DNA from: Hymenobacter nitidus
Lineage (GTDB): Bacteria > Bacteroidota > Bacteroidia > Cytophagales > Hymenobacteraceae
Length of the DNA: 64,000 bases
NCBI RefSeq assembly: GCF_020447315.1
Contig: NZ_JAJADQ010000009.1
Location: 124,001-188,000 of the forward strand
Reading direction: 5' to 3'
The position numbers and the translations under genes are program-made. The notes below the pieces were generated by a model that had not been told where the DNA came from, did not search any database, and saw only the letters and a list, made by a program, of their open reading frames with translations. Positions 25,201-33,800 of this stretch are shown here, piece after piece. Positions within the stretch are counted from its first letter, which is position 1. Every line of letters starts with the position of its first letter.

Positions 25201-25270
25201 CGGTTCCCGTCTTACCGGACACCAAGCCGATAAGCAGCAGGAACAGAAAAATACGGCGTAGACGAACCAT
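22205..25270 (-). CDS. Two-component sensor kinase with reg_prop propellers and Y_Y_Y domain
   Basis: From ATG 25270 (MVRLRRIFLFLLL) the protein has 1021 residues; the frame's earlier GTG is less likely. A signal peptide is followed by about fourteen reg_prop repeats (GLWIGTxxGGLxRYxP style, residues about 40-690) that form two beta-propellers. A Y_Y_Y domain follows (about 700-770, ending TYTNLDPGTYTFRVRATN), then one membrane segment near 785-805. The HisKA_3 domain has its phospho-His in RDLHDDMGSTLSS near 826, and HATPase_c has EAVNNLAKYA, DDGVGFDP and GNGLTNM. There is no AraC output, unlike the Bacteroides hybrid sensors; the output goes through the NarL-type regulator encoded next. The periplasmic ligand is unknown. 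Confidence 0.93.
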   Translation of the reverse strand: MVRLRRIFLFLLLIGLVSGKTGTARAQTPGSLTFRTLTAAQGLSENSVYSMVQDRQGFLWFGTQDGLSRYDGVEFRVFRNDPQRAGSLSSNFILSLAEDQQGRLWVGTGGGGLCRYNPVTGRFQAFEYEQNDINGLADNFVRVVFCDQKGQIWAGTEGGLHRFVPAKKHFQRFTHPLTPKENLRRNSVRAITQTSGGQLWVGTGEGRVSWLDARTGYLAPDTRWQATSAITALQPDAAGGLWIGTETDGLWYLPAQGPAKAVGRLPGGPGETIRALFLDRQHELWVGTNKGLVRYQPTTGTFTTYQHHSNAPHSLPDNVVLSVFQDRSGLLWTGTEGGISSFEGRPSAFATYPEPQGPVWAVCEDRAGRVWVGTESMGVVRYDAATGQRQTFRHNPADPGSLSEDFVRALCVDKRGRLWVGTQSQGLDCLEPGATRFVHYRHDPAVKGSLSEDFVRTVYEDPQGRLWVGTEGGLNLFNPEANNFTAFRHEPANPHSLSNNFVRVVHQDRSGLIWVGTGGGGLCRYNPETGRFVAFRADDHNPRSLSSNFVRSILEDHTGRLWIGTEGGGLCRLDDPSRGQFTTFREPQGLPNDVVYGMLEDASAHLWLSTNKGLARFTPANNQFYTFDTRDGLPFDEFNAGGYHRGRRGRLYFGGVEGLVSFTPGAVRTNTTPPPVVLTGFRKFNQLVELDTSITVRRRVELAPSDYFFSLEFAALNFRLPEKNRYAYMLENFDPDWVQAGTKREATYTNLDPGTYTFRVRATNNDGIWNPRGTALTIVVQPHWYSTWWFRVLISWLLFGLLFLAYRLRVRQLLALERVRHNIARDLHDDMGSTLSSISILSQIARTHQHNQRTEQATALLDQIGDSSRRMLDAMDDIVWTINPAHDSMEDVVARMRSFASDVLEARGIDFTFRVDPSVAGLRLNMRARREFFLLFKEAVNNLAKYAQCQQAAISLVYEHHRLVLTVEDDGVGFDPAAPAQGGGNGLTNMRSRAAAMKGVLDIQTAPGKGTVLRLNVPLKH

Positions 25271-25522
25271 GAGCAGAAACCGGCCCCGCACCCGCGCAAA
25301 ACCGGTTTAAAACTATTGAAAAATAGGATATCGTCTATATCCGGCACTCTTGCGAGGGCAAGTGTTACGAACGGCTTGGCACCTGTTTCGCCGCTCCCAT
25401 TTCATCTGCCGCCAGCCTACCAAAGTAAGCTCCATTCCAAAAAGGGCCTTTTACTGCTGGCATTTCGATAATTTGTCGTCCTGTTCATCCTACCGCTTCT
25501 GCCGAGCTGCCACCACCACTAC

Positions 25523-26557
25523 ATGAGCGAACCACTAACCAGCGTCAGTTCCGCCGAAACCGGACAACTCGGGGTGCTGCACCTAAAACGGTACTGGGCC
25601 CAGACCCTGGCCAAGCGCACCGGCCGGGGCTTTGAGCCAACCGAAACTGACTGGCGCTTCGACAACCTGCTGCTGAACGGGTTGGGCCTGCCTCTGGAAG
25701 AAACCACCCACTACCTGCTCCAAACTGCTCCGGCTTTCGACGAGTTTGAGCGCTGGATTCTAGCCAAAAACGGGGGTACCATTGCGCCCCGGCAGCTTGA
25801 GCGGCTAAACAGTACTCTCTCGGGCCAGCCCTACGGGGAAGCCCTGCGGGCGCATTTACGCGAAATGGAGGCCCACGAAGACGTGCTCAGCGCCGAGGAC
25901 TTACGCTTCTGGGACCAACACGGCTACGTGGTGCTGCGCCAGGCCGTGACGCGGGAGCAGGCCCGGGCCACCGAGCTGGCCGTGTGGGAAGCCCTCGGCA
26001 TGCACCCCGACGAACCGGCTTCCTGGTATGAAAAGCCGATTGGCAAGGGCATCATGATGGACTTCTACCACCACCCGACGCTACGGGCCAACCGGCAGTC
26101 GATGCGGATTCAGAAGGCCTTTGCTCAGCTCTGGCGCACGCCCGACCTGTGGACGACCACCGACCGAACCAGCTTCAACCCGCCCGAAACGGCTAGTCTG
26201 CCCTTCCAGGGGCCCCATCTGCACTGGGATATGAGCCTGCAGCCGCCGTTTCACTTCGGCACCCAGGGCTTGCTCTACCTCTGCGACACACCCGCCGAGC
26301 AGGGCGCGTTCTGCTGCGTGCCGGGCTTTCACCGCCGGCTGGAGCCCTGGCTGGCCCAGCTGCCCGCCGGCACCGACCCGCGCCAGGTAAACCTGGACGC
26401 GCAGGCCGTGCCCATTGCCGCCCAGGCCGGCGACTTCGTTATCTGGCACCACTTTCTGCCCCACGGCAGCAGCCCCAACCGCGGCACCTACCCGCGCATC
26501 GTGCAGTACATGAATATGTATCCGGTGGAGTTTAAGGAGAATGTGGCGTGGTTATAA
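25523..26557 (+). CDS. Phytanoyl-CoA dioxygenase family protein
   Basis: This 344-residue protein belongs to the PhyH group of Fe(II)/2-oxoglutarate oxygenases. The metal-binding HxD is HWDMS near residue 233, and the distal histidine with the 2-oxoglutarate arginine lies in HHFLPHGSSPNRGTYPR near 310-330. The N-terminal 125 residues are helical and do not match the core. The substrate cannot be read from sequence; bacterial members hydroxylate many small molecules. The gene is divergent from the sensor kinase, with 250 nt between them that hold no clear promoter. A GTG-started hypothetical gene follows 13 nt later. Confidence 0.82.
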   Translation: MSEPLTSVSSAETGQLGVLHLKRYWAQTLAKRTGRGFEPTETDWRFDNLLLNGLGLPLEETTHYLLQTAPAFDEFERWILAKNGGTIAPRQLERLNSTLSGQPYGEALRAHLREMEAHEDVLSAEDLRFWDQHGYVVLRQAVTREQARATELAVWEALGMHPDEPASWYEKPIGKGIMMDFYHHPTLRANRQSMRIQKAFAQLWRTPDLWTTTDRTSFNPPETASLPFQGPHLHWDMSLQPPFHFGTQGLLYLCDTPAEQGAFCCVPGFHRRLEPWLAQLPAGTDPRQVNLDAQAVPIAAQAGDFVIWHHFLPHGSSPNRGTYPRIVQYMNMYPVEFKENVAWL

Positions 26558-26569
26558 TGTAATGAACAA

Positions 26570-27148
26570 GTGCAAGACGTAAAGAATACCAGTCCATTTG
26601 AATACGCCGAATTAATCAACGTTTTCGCCGAAGGGCTACGGCTGGGCATATTCACCAAACAAGAGGTAACGCAATGGGCGGACGGCTTTATCCTACGCGA
26701 CGCGCAGCCGGACATATTCTTCATTGAGCTGTCTTTAAGCCACGACAAAGAGGCCGCACTCGAGATTCTAAGTGGGGCAGCGCATCAGATGGAGGCTTCT
26801 ACCAGCCCGCGGCCGCTGTTGGGCGCACTCTATAAAAAGCTGGTAACGACCAAAGAACCAGTGCCCGATGTGACGGATGCATTACTGCCTTTCAACTGGG
26901 AGGATGAGCTACTCACCAAGACCGAAAGCGTCTGTCTAAACACCTTGGTGAATGCGGCAGAGCTATTTGAAATAGGTCTTGGCCCAGCCTATGAGCAGCT
27001 GCAAGAAGACACCTTGTCATTCCTTTCCCTGTATCAGGAATACACGATTGCAAACTATAGCCACTGGGATGTTCTTGACCAGGAAATTCCGCGGCAGCTC
27101 AGCACAAAGCACAATCAGGCTCCTTACCGCAGTCGATACAGTATCTAG
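26570..27148 (+). CDS. Hypothetical protein, AT-richer than its neighbours
   Basis: The 192-residue product starts at GTG 26570 (MQDVKNTSPFEYAEL), 13 nt after the dioxygenase gene; no in-frame ATG is available there. It is soluble, acidic and mostly helical, with no signal peptide and no motif that I recognise. The N-terminal part (LINVFAEGLRLGIFTKQEVTQWAD) and the repeated acidic helices recall immunity-like or DUF-type small proteins, but that is only an impression. Codon use is AT-richer than the surrounding genes. A hairpin terminator follows the stop by about 60 nt. Confidence 0.55.
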   Translation: MQDVKNTSPFEYAELINVFAEGLRLGIFTKQEVTQWADGFILRDAQPDIFFIELSLSHDKEAALEILSGAAHQMEASTSPRPLLGALYKKLVTTKEPVPDVTDALLPFNWEDELLTKTESVCLNTLVNAAELFEIGLGPAYEQLQEDTLSFLSLYQEYTIANYSHWDVLDQEIPRQLSTKHNQAPYRSRYSI

Positions 27149-27207
27149 AAACGAAAGCAGCAGTGTCGTTAAAAATCCCTGGTGGCAGTTCTGGAAAGCC
27201 ATATAAA

Positions 27208-27245
27208 CCAAGAGCGGCACCTGACAAATCAGGTACCGCTCTTGG
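27208..27245. terminator. Terminator between two convergent hypothetical genes
   Basis: A 17-bp stem (27208-27224 with 27229-27245) closes a 4-nt CAAA loop, with one mismatch on the plus strand that becomes a G-U pair in the minus-strand transcript. It shares the CCTGA-NAAA-TCAGG core with 11763-11800 and serves the genes that converge here. Confidence 0.8.
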
Positions 27246-27261
27246 GTTCTGTTATTAAAAG

Positions 27262-27696
27262 TCAGTTGCTCCTACACTTTCGCAGCAGCGTCCCCATTTC
27301 TTTAGAATCAAGGCCCAGAGACATAAGAGCCACTGAATCCAGATGCTCACGAGTAGTGTGGCGCTTGATGCTCAGGTAATAGATGGTTCCAACGTTAAAG
27401 CCTGAGGCAGAATCTATTTGCACATGAATTCGCTCCCAGGGCAAAAAGCCGAGCTTGGGCGTCCACAGTCCGGCATGTCCCATTTGGAGCAAAGGCACTT
27501 TATTGGCTTGGACTTTTCGACCCTGCCAAAGGGCCACACCACCAATAGCCCAAAACCCGAGAGTAGTACCTACACTACCTGAGCCGCGTAGCGAACCGTA
27601 AGTAGCTATCGAAATGAAAAAAAGCCCAAACAGCATACAGGCATAGCCTACCCACTTCGTTTCGTAAAAGACTTGCGGGTACTCCTCGGGCTCCAC
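27262..27696 (-). CDS. Small membrane protein, PH-like (STM3941-type), coupled to aspS
   Basis: The 144-residue product has two hydrophobic segments (about 17-33 and 42-58), then a soluble part with WTPKLGFLPWERIHVQI, YYLSIKR and an LGLDSKEMGTLLRK end, the pattern of STM3941-like, PH-fold membrane proteins in which the LGLDS helix binds near the membrane. The start is GTG 27696, immediately after the aspS TAA at 27697-27699 with no spacer, so translation is probably coupled to aspS. Its base composition is AT-richer than aspS. No function is established. Confidence 0.6.
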   Translation of the reverse strand: MEPEEYPQVFYETKWVGYACMLFGLFFISIATYGSLRGSGSVGTTLGFWAIGGVALWQGRKVQANKVPLLQMGHAGLWTPKLGFLPWERIHVQIDSASGFNVGTIYYLSIKRHTTREHLDSVALMSLGLDSKEMGTLLRKCRSN

Positions 27697-29463
27697 TTAC
27701 GCCTTCTTCTCCACCGCCGTAGCAATGCTCAACTCCTTGAGCTGGGCGCCGGAAATGGGCGAGGGCGAGTCAATCATCACGTCGCGGCCCGAGTTGTTCT
27801 TGGGGAAGGCAATGAAGTCCCGAATCGAGTCGGCACCGCCGAAGAGGCTGCAGAGCCGGTCGAAGCCGAAGGCAATGCCGCCGTGGGGCGGGGCACCGTA
27901 CTCGAAGGCGTCGAGCAGGAAGCCGAACTGGGCCTTGGCTTCTTCATCACTGAAGCCCAGCAGGCTGAACATGCGCGCCTGCACGGCCCGGTCGTGGATG
28001 CGGATGGAGCCGCCGCCCACTTCCACGCCGTTGATGACCATGTCGTAGGCATTGGCCCGCACCTCGCCAATGGTATCGGGGTTGTCGAGCAGGGCCACGT
28101 CCTCGGGCTTGGGCGAGGTGAAGGGGTGGTGCATGGCGAAGTAGCGACCTTCCTCCTCGAGATACTCCAGCAAGGGGAAATCCACCACCCACAGGGGTGA
28201 AAACACGTCCTTGTCGCGCAGGCCCATGCGCTGGCCCATTTCCAGGCGCAGCTCGCTCAGGGCCTTGCGGGTTTTGTTCGGCTCCCCGGCCAGAATCAGC
28301 AGCAGGTCGCCGGGGTTGGCGTTGAAAGCTGCTTTCCACTTCTGCAGCTCGTCCTGGGAGTAGAACTTATCCACCGACGACTTCACGTTGCCGTCGGGCT
28401 CCACGCGGGCGTACACCAGGCCGGTGGCGCCCACCTGGGGCCGCTTCACAAACTCGGTCAGCTCGTCGAGCTGCTTACGCGTGTACATAGCCGAGTTGTG
28501 GGCGTTGATGCCGACCACGAGGCCAGCCGCGTCGAACACAGGAAAGCCCTGGCCTTTCACTACGTCGTTCAGCTCCACGAACTTCATTTCGAAGCGCGTG
28601 TCGGGCTTGTCGTTACCATAAAAGCGCATGGCGTCGGCGTAGGTCATGCGGGGCAGCGTCCCGATTTCGAGGCCCTTCACCTCCTTAAACAGGTACTGCA
28701 CCAACCCTTCGAACGTGTTCAGGATATCTTCCTGGGTCACAAACGACATTTCGCAGTCGATCTGGGTAAACTCCGGCTGCCGGTCGGCGCGCAGGTCTTC
28801 GTCGCGGAAGCACTTCACGATCTGGAAGTAGCGGTCGAAGCCCGACACCATCAGCAGCTGCTTGAAGGTTTGGGGCGACTGGGGCAGGGCGTAGAATTCG
28901 CCGGGGTTCATGCGCGAAGGCACTACAAAGTCGCGGGCTCCCTCGGGCGTGCTCTTGATCAGCACCGGGGTTTCGACTTCGATAAACTGCTGACCGTCGA
29001 GGAAGCGGCGCGTGGCCTGGGCCACGCGGTGGCGCAGCTCCAGGTTGCGGCGCACCGGGTTGCGGCGCAGGTCGAGGTAGCGGTACTTCATGCGCAGGTC
29101 GTCGCCGCCGTCGGTTTCGTCCTCAATCAGGAAGGGTGGCAGCTTGGCCGCGTTCAGCACCTCCAGCTGCTCGACTCGGATTTCGATGGCGCCGGTCGGG
29201 ATTTTGTCGTTTTTGGAGTAGCGCTCGGCTACTTTGCCCGTCACGCTAATCACGAATTCGCGGCCCAGCTCCCGGCCTTTGGCCCGCAGCTCCTCACTTT
29301 CCACGCCTTCTTCCAGGGCTAGCTGGGTAAGGCCGTACCGGTCGCGCAGCACAATCCAGAAGATGCCGCCCGCGTCGCGGGTGCGCTGCACCCAGCCGGT
29401 CAGGGTTACGGTTTGGCCAATATGGTCGGGGCGAAGTTCGCCGCAGGTGTGCGTACGGAGCAT
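27697..29463 (-). CDS. aspS: Aspartate--tRNA ligase
   Basis: The 588-residue enzyme charges tRNA(Asp) in the cytoplasm. From ATG 29463 (MLRTHTCGELRP) the order is OB-fold anticodon domain (1-110), class II catalytic core, the bacterial GAD insertion (about 290-410) and the core again. Motif 2 is FRDEDLRADRQPEFTQID near 220 and motif 3 GIAFGFDRL near 540; FYALPQSPQTFKQLLM near 190 is the Asp-AMP pocket. The longer frame to 29508 overlaps the -7 box and is rejected. Length is normal for the bacterial type. A small membrane gene is fused to its stop. Confidence 0.97.
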   Translation of the reverse strand: MLRTHTCGELRPDHIGQTVTLTGWVQRTRDAGGIFWIVLRDRYGLTQLALEEGVESEELRAKGRELGREFVISVTGKVAERYSKNDKIPTGAIEIRVEQLEVLNAAKLPPFLIEDETDGGDDLRMKYRYLDLRRNPVRRNLELRHRVAQATRRFLDGQQFIEVETPVLIKSTPEGARDFVVPSRMNPGEFYALPQSPQTFKQLLMVSGFDRYFQIVKCFRDEDLRADRQPEFTQIDCEMSFVTQEDILNTFEGLVQYLFKEVKGLEIGTLPRMTYADAMRFYGNDKPDTRFEMKFVELNDVVKGQGFPVFDAAGLVVGINAHNSAMYTRKQLDELTEFVKRPQVGATGLVYARVEPDGNVKSSVDKFYSQDELQKWKAAFNANPGDLLLILAGEPNKTRKALSELRLEMGQRMGLRDKDVFSPLWVVDFPLLEYLEEEGRYFAMHHPFTSPKPEDVALLDNPDTIGEVRANAYDMVINGVEVGGGSIRIHDRAVQARMFSLLGFSDEEAKAQFGFLLDAFEYGAPPHGGIAFGFDRLCSLFGGADSIRDFIAFPKNNSGRDVMIDSPSPISGAQLKELSIATAVEKKA

Positions 29464-29505
29464 AGTAACGGGGATATTCAGATGAAAGAGCCGGGCCGGC
29501 CGCCG

Positions 29506-29513
29506 CAAAGATA
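29506..29513 (-). promoter_or_regulatory. -7 box of aspS
   Basis: The minus strand reads TATCTTTG, an exact TAnnTTTG, 42 nt before ATG 29463. No TTG lies at the usual 17-23 nt, so the -33 part is weak or absent. Confidence 0.5.
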
Positions 29514-29609
29514 GGATTCATGGGCGCCTGCGCCACATGCCCGCCGCAATGCACCTGAATTTGCTGGCCGCGCCCCGGTGCGAGGAAGGGGATTCTGTAC
29601 CCTTCTCCG

Positions 29610-29688
29610 GTCATGCGGCGCCTGGCCAAGCAGCTCTCCCGAACGACACACCGAAGCGGGAGAGTTGCTTCGCCAAGCGCCGCATGAC
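29610..29688. repeat. REP-like palindrome between aspS and the ABC genes
   Basis: Arms 29610-29641 and 29657-29688 pair over 32 bp with three mismatches around a 15-nt loop. The outer end reads GTCATGCGGCG and the inner end CTCTCCCG. It shares GTCAT at the outside and a GCGAAG-type centre with the element at 13557-13645. No gene is seen in the 400-bp gap 29464-29864. Confidence 0.75.
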
Positions 29689-29765
29689 GTTCTTTTATAC
29701 TACTGGCAGCATCTAAGATTATCCCTACCCAAATAGTTAAAATTCACATAGCATATATATTTCCC

Positions 29766-29773
29766 TATGTTTG
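29766..29773 (+). promoter_or_regulatory. -7 box of the ABC transporter genes
   Basis: TATGTTTG is an exact TAnnTTTG, 92 nt before ATG 29865. Its position makes the in-frame start at 29817 possible in principle, but the protein match favours 29865. Confidence 0.45.
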
Positions 29774-29864
29774 TCGATAGTGCCAAGAGTGCCAGACAAC
29801 TACCGGCGGCATTCTGGTGTCTACTCCCCTACTCCCGACCTTCTACTCTATTTCTTCTCAGAAC

Positions 29865-30764
29865 ATGGAACTGGTTATCGACCACCTCTCCAAAACTTAC
29901 CCCAACGGCACCAAGGCCCTCAACAGCGTGTCGCTGCGCATCGCGCCGGGTATGTTTGGCCTGCTGGGCCCCAACGGCGCCGGCAAATCGTCGCTGATGC
30001 GCACGATTTCGACCCTGCAGGAGGCCAACTCGGGCACGATTCAGCTCGGCGACATCAACGTGCTGCAGGAGCCCGAGCGGGTGCGGCAGGTACTGGGCTA
30101 CCTGCCCCAGGAGTTTGGCGTGTACCCGAAGGTGACGGCCAGTGAGCTGCTGGAGCATTTTGCCGTGCTCAAGGGCATTAGCCACAAGGGCGAGCGGCGG
30201 CAGGTGGTGGATGCGCTGCTGCATCAGACCAACCTCTGGGAGGCCCGCAACAAAAACCTGGGCGGCTACTCGGGCGGTATGAAGCAGCGCTTCGGCATTG
30301 CCCAGGCCCTGCTCGGCAACCCCAAGCTCATCATCGTGGATGAGCCCACGGCCGGCCTGGACCCTACCGAGCGGAACCGCTTCCACAACCTGCTGGCCGA
30401 AATCGGGGAAGACCGTATCGTGATTCTGAGCACTCACATCGTGAGCGACGTGTCGGACCTATGCCGGCAGTTTGCCATCATCAACAAGGGCCGGGTGCTG
30501 TACACCGGCGACCCGCTGGTGGCCATCGAGGAAATGCGCGGGCAGATCTGGCGCCGCAGCGTGGCCAAAGCCGAGCTGGCGCAGTATCAGCAGCAGTTTT
30601 CCGTGATTTCCTCTCGCCTGTTTGCCGGCCAAACCATCATTCACGTGCACAGCCTGGCCCAGCCCGGCAACGGGTTCGAATCGGTGGAGCCCACGCTGGA
30701 AGACGTGTATTTCGCCCGCATTCATACGGCCGAAAAGGTAGCTACGGCCCTGGCAAAAGGCTAA
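29865..30764 (+). CDS. ABC transporter ATP-binding protein
   Basis: This 299-residue ATPase begins at ATG 29865 (MELVIDHLSKTYPNG), which matches the usual family start; 16 extra codons upstream do not. Walker A is GPNGAGKSS near residue 38, the Q-loop is in YLPQEFGVYPKV, the signature is GGYSGGMKQRFG near 133, and Walker B is LIIVDEPTAGLDP near 155, with H-loop THIVSD. The C-terminal 90 residues form an accessory domain. It is 76 nt before the permease-aminopeptidase gene and is surely its motor subunit. The transported substrate is not known. Confidence 0.93.
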   Translation: MELVIDHLSKTYPNGTKALNSVSLRIAPGMFGLLGPNGAGKSSLMRTISTLQEANSGTIQLGDINVLQEPERVRQVLGYLPQEFGVYPKVTASELLEHFAVLKGISHKGERRQVVDALLHQTNLWEARNKNLGGYSGGMKQRFGIAQALLGNPKLIIVDEPTAGLDPTERNRFHNLLAEIGEDRIVILSTHIVSDVSDLCRQFAIINKGRVLYTGDPLVAIEEMRGQIWRRSVAKAELAQYQQQFSVISSRLFAGQTIIHVHSLAQPGNGFESVEPTLEDVYFARIHTAEKVATALAKG

Positions 30765-30840
30765 AAGACCGTCCTGCTGACCGCCGGGCCTGTTCCATAA
30801 CGCCGGCCCACGCGGCGCTTACTCTAGAAAACCACGGACT

Positions 30841-33800
30841 ATGTTCCTCGAAATATTCCTTTTTGAGCTGCGCTACCGCCTGAAGCGGCCGGCTACCTAC
30901 ATCTACTTTGTGCTCATTACGGCCATTGCCTTCCTGCTGATGCTGGCCGTGGGCGGCGTGTTTGGGGCCAACGTGACCATAGGCGGCGGGGGCGGCCGGG
31001 TACTGGCCAACTCGCCCTACCAGATATCGGCCATTCTGCTAGTGGTCAGCTTATTCGGCTCCTTCATTACCTCGTCGATGATGGGTACGCCGGTGTACCG
31101 CGACTTTGAGCACCGCACTCATTCGCTCTACTACACCAACCCCATCAGCAAAATGGGCTACCTCGGCGGCCGGTTTCTGGGCTCGTTCGTCGTCACGGTC
31201 GGCATCTTTCTGGGCGGGGCCCTGGGCTTGTGGCTGGCCACCTTCTGGCCCACGATGATAGCCGATAAGCTGGGCCCGAACCACCTGGCGGCTTACCTGC
31301 AGCCTTACCTGCTCATCGTGATTCCCAACCTGTTCCTGACCGGGGCCATCTTCTTCACCGGTGCCACCCTATCACGCTCGGCCCTGGCTATCTACCTGGG
31401 CGGCGTGCTGTTTCTGGTGCTTTATACCGTCAGCGCCGGCCTCAAGCAGAACCTGGACAACGAAACGCTCAAGAACCTGCTCGACCCGCTCGGGGGCAGC
31501 GCCATCAACCTGACCCAGCGCTACTGGACCGTGGCCGAGCGCAACTCCCAGCTCCTGCCCTGGAGCACATATATGGTCCAAAACCGCCTGCTCTGGTGCG
31601 GCGTGGCCCTGCTGACGCTGGTGGCGTGCTACGTATTTTTCCGGTTCTCCTTCGCCAATAAGTCTGACTCCGGCGTCCGGCCCCGGGCCGACAAGCTGGC
31701 CGGGGCCGACGTGCCCCAGACCTTGCAGCTGCCGCGGGTGGCGCCGCGCTTCACGCCCGGCCTGGCCTGGGCCCAGCTGGGCCGCTTGGTGCGCCTGGAG
31801 TTTTTCAGCACCATCCGCAGCGTCTACTTTATCGGGATTCTGGGCGCGGGCCTGCTGTTTCTGCTGGTAGCGGGTCTGCAGGTCGGCAAGATTTATGGCA
31901 CCAACACCTACCCCGTCACGCCCGTGGTGGTGCAGCTGCTGGTCGGGTCGTTCAGCATTTTCCAGCTCATCATCATCACCTTCTACTCGGGGGAGCTGGT
32001 GTGGCGGGAGCGGGACGCCAACATTCACCAGATCTACGACGCCATGCCCATGCCCTCGTGGGTGCCGTTCGTGGCCAAGCTCACGGCCCTGATGCTGATT
32101 CAGGTGCTGCTGCTGGCCCTGGTGATGGTCTGCGGGCTGCTACTGCAAACCGGCATGGGCTACTTCCGCTACGAGCTGGGCGTTTATATCAAGGACCTGT
32201 TCGGCTTCCAGCTCATCAGCATGCTGCTGCTCTGCGTGCTGGCCATGCTGATTCAGGTGCTGGTCAACAACAAGTTCATGGGTCATTTCATCATGATCCT
32301 CTACTACCTGTTCAACATTTTCAAAAGCCAGCTGGGCCTGGAGCACAACCTCTACAGCTTCAACTCCGACCCCGGCGTGCTGTATTCGGCCATGAACGGC
32401 TTCGGCCACTTCGTGCTGCCCTACTTCACCTTCAAGCTGTACTGGGCGGCCTTTGCCGTGGTGCTGGCCATTGCCAGCAGCCTGCTGTGGCCGCGGGGCA
32501 CCGAAACGCGCTTTTCCTGGCGCTGGCAGCAGTTCCGCTCCAGCTTCTCGCCCGGCCTGCGCGTAGTAGCGGGCCTGGCCCTGTTGGTATTCGCGGGCGT
32601 GGGCGGCTATATTTTCTACAACACCAACGTACTGAACGCCTACCGCTCGTCGGATGCCCAGCAAGCCCTGCAGGCCCGCTACGAGAAAACCTACAAGCCC
32701 TACGCCCGCCGGCCCCAGCCCAAGGTAGTAGCCGTGAATGTGGCCGTGGATATGTACCCCGAGCAGCGCGACATCCGCTTCCGGGGCTCCTACTGGCTGC
32801 TCAACCGCACGGCCCAGCCCATCGACTCGGTGCAGGTAGTGAGCAGCACCCACGCCGAAGTGAAGCAGCTACAGCTGGGCCGCCCGGCCAAAGAAGTACT
32901 GCACGACCAGCTCGGCGACCTGGATTTCCGCATCGTGCGCCTGGCCCAGGCCCTGCAGCCGGGCGACTCGGTGCAGCTCAACTTCGACTTGGCCTACACC
33001 AATCCGGGTTTCGAAAACAACGGCTCGAATACGGACGTGGTCTACAATGGCACGTTTGTCAACAATTCCGAGCTGCTGCCCCACATCGGCTACCAGGAGG
33101 CCGTGGAGCTGGGCGACGATGATGTGCGCAAAGAGCAGGGCCTCAAGCCCCGGCCCCGCATGGCCCCCGTCGGCGACTCGCTGGCCCGGATGAAGCCCTA
33201 CATCAGCAGCGACGGGGACTGGATTCGGTTTGAAACCACGCTGAGCACCAGCGCCGACCAGGTCGCCATTGCCCCGGGCTACCTGCAGCGGGAATGGACC
33301 AAGGACGGCCGCCGCTACTTCCACTACAAGATGGACGCGCCTATACTGAACTTCTACTCGTTTCTGTCGGCCCGCTACGAGGTGTACAAGGACAAGTGGC
33401 AGAACGTGCCCATCGAAATCTACTACCAGCCGGGCCACGAGTACAACCTGAAGCGCATGGCCCTGGGCGTGAAAAAGTCGCTGGACTACTACACCACCCG
33501 CTTCGGGCCCTACCCGCACCGGCAGGTGCGCATTCTGGAGTTTCCGGGCTACAACAGCTACGCCCAGAGCTTTCCCAACACAATCCCCTTCTCGGAAAGC
33601 ATCGGCTTCGTGGCGCAGGTCGACTCCACCGACCCCGAGGACATCGACTACCCGACCTACATTACGGCCCACGAGGTGGCCCACCAATGGTTTGGCCACC
33701 AGATTGTGAGTGGCAACGTGCAGGGCGGCACGCTGATGTCGGAAACCCTGAGCCAGTACGGAGCCCTGATGGTGATGAAGCAGCTCTACGGCGAACAGAA

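Noticed and set aside
22205..25270. Tandem DNA repeats or a CRISPR-like array
   Set aside because: The periodic sequence comes from the reg_prop propeller repeats of the kinase. The units are coding, degenerate and lack constant spacers.
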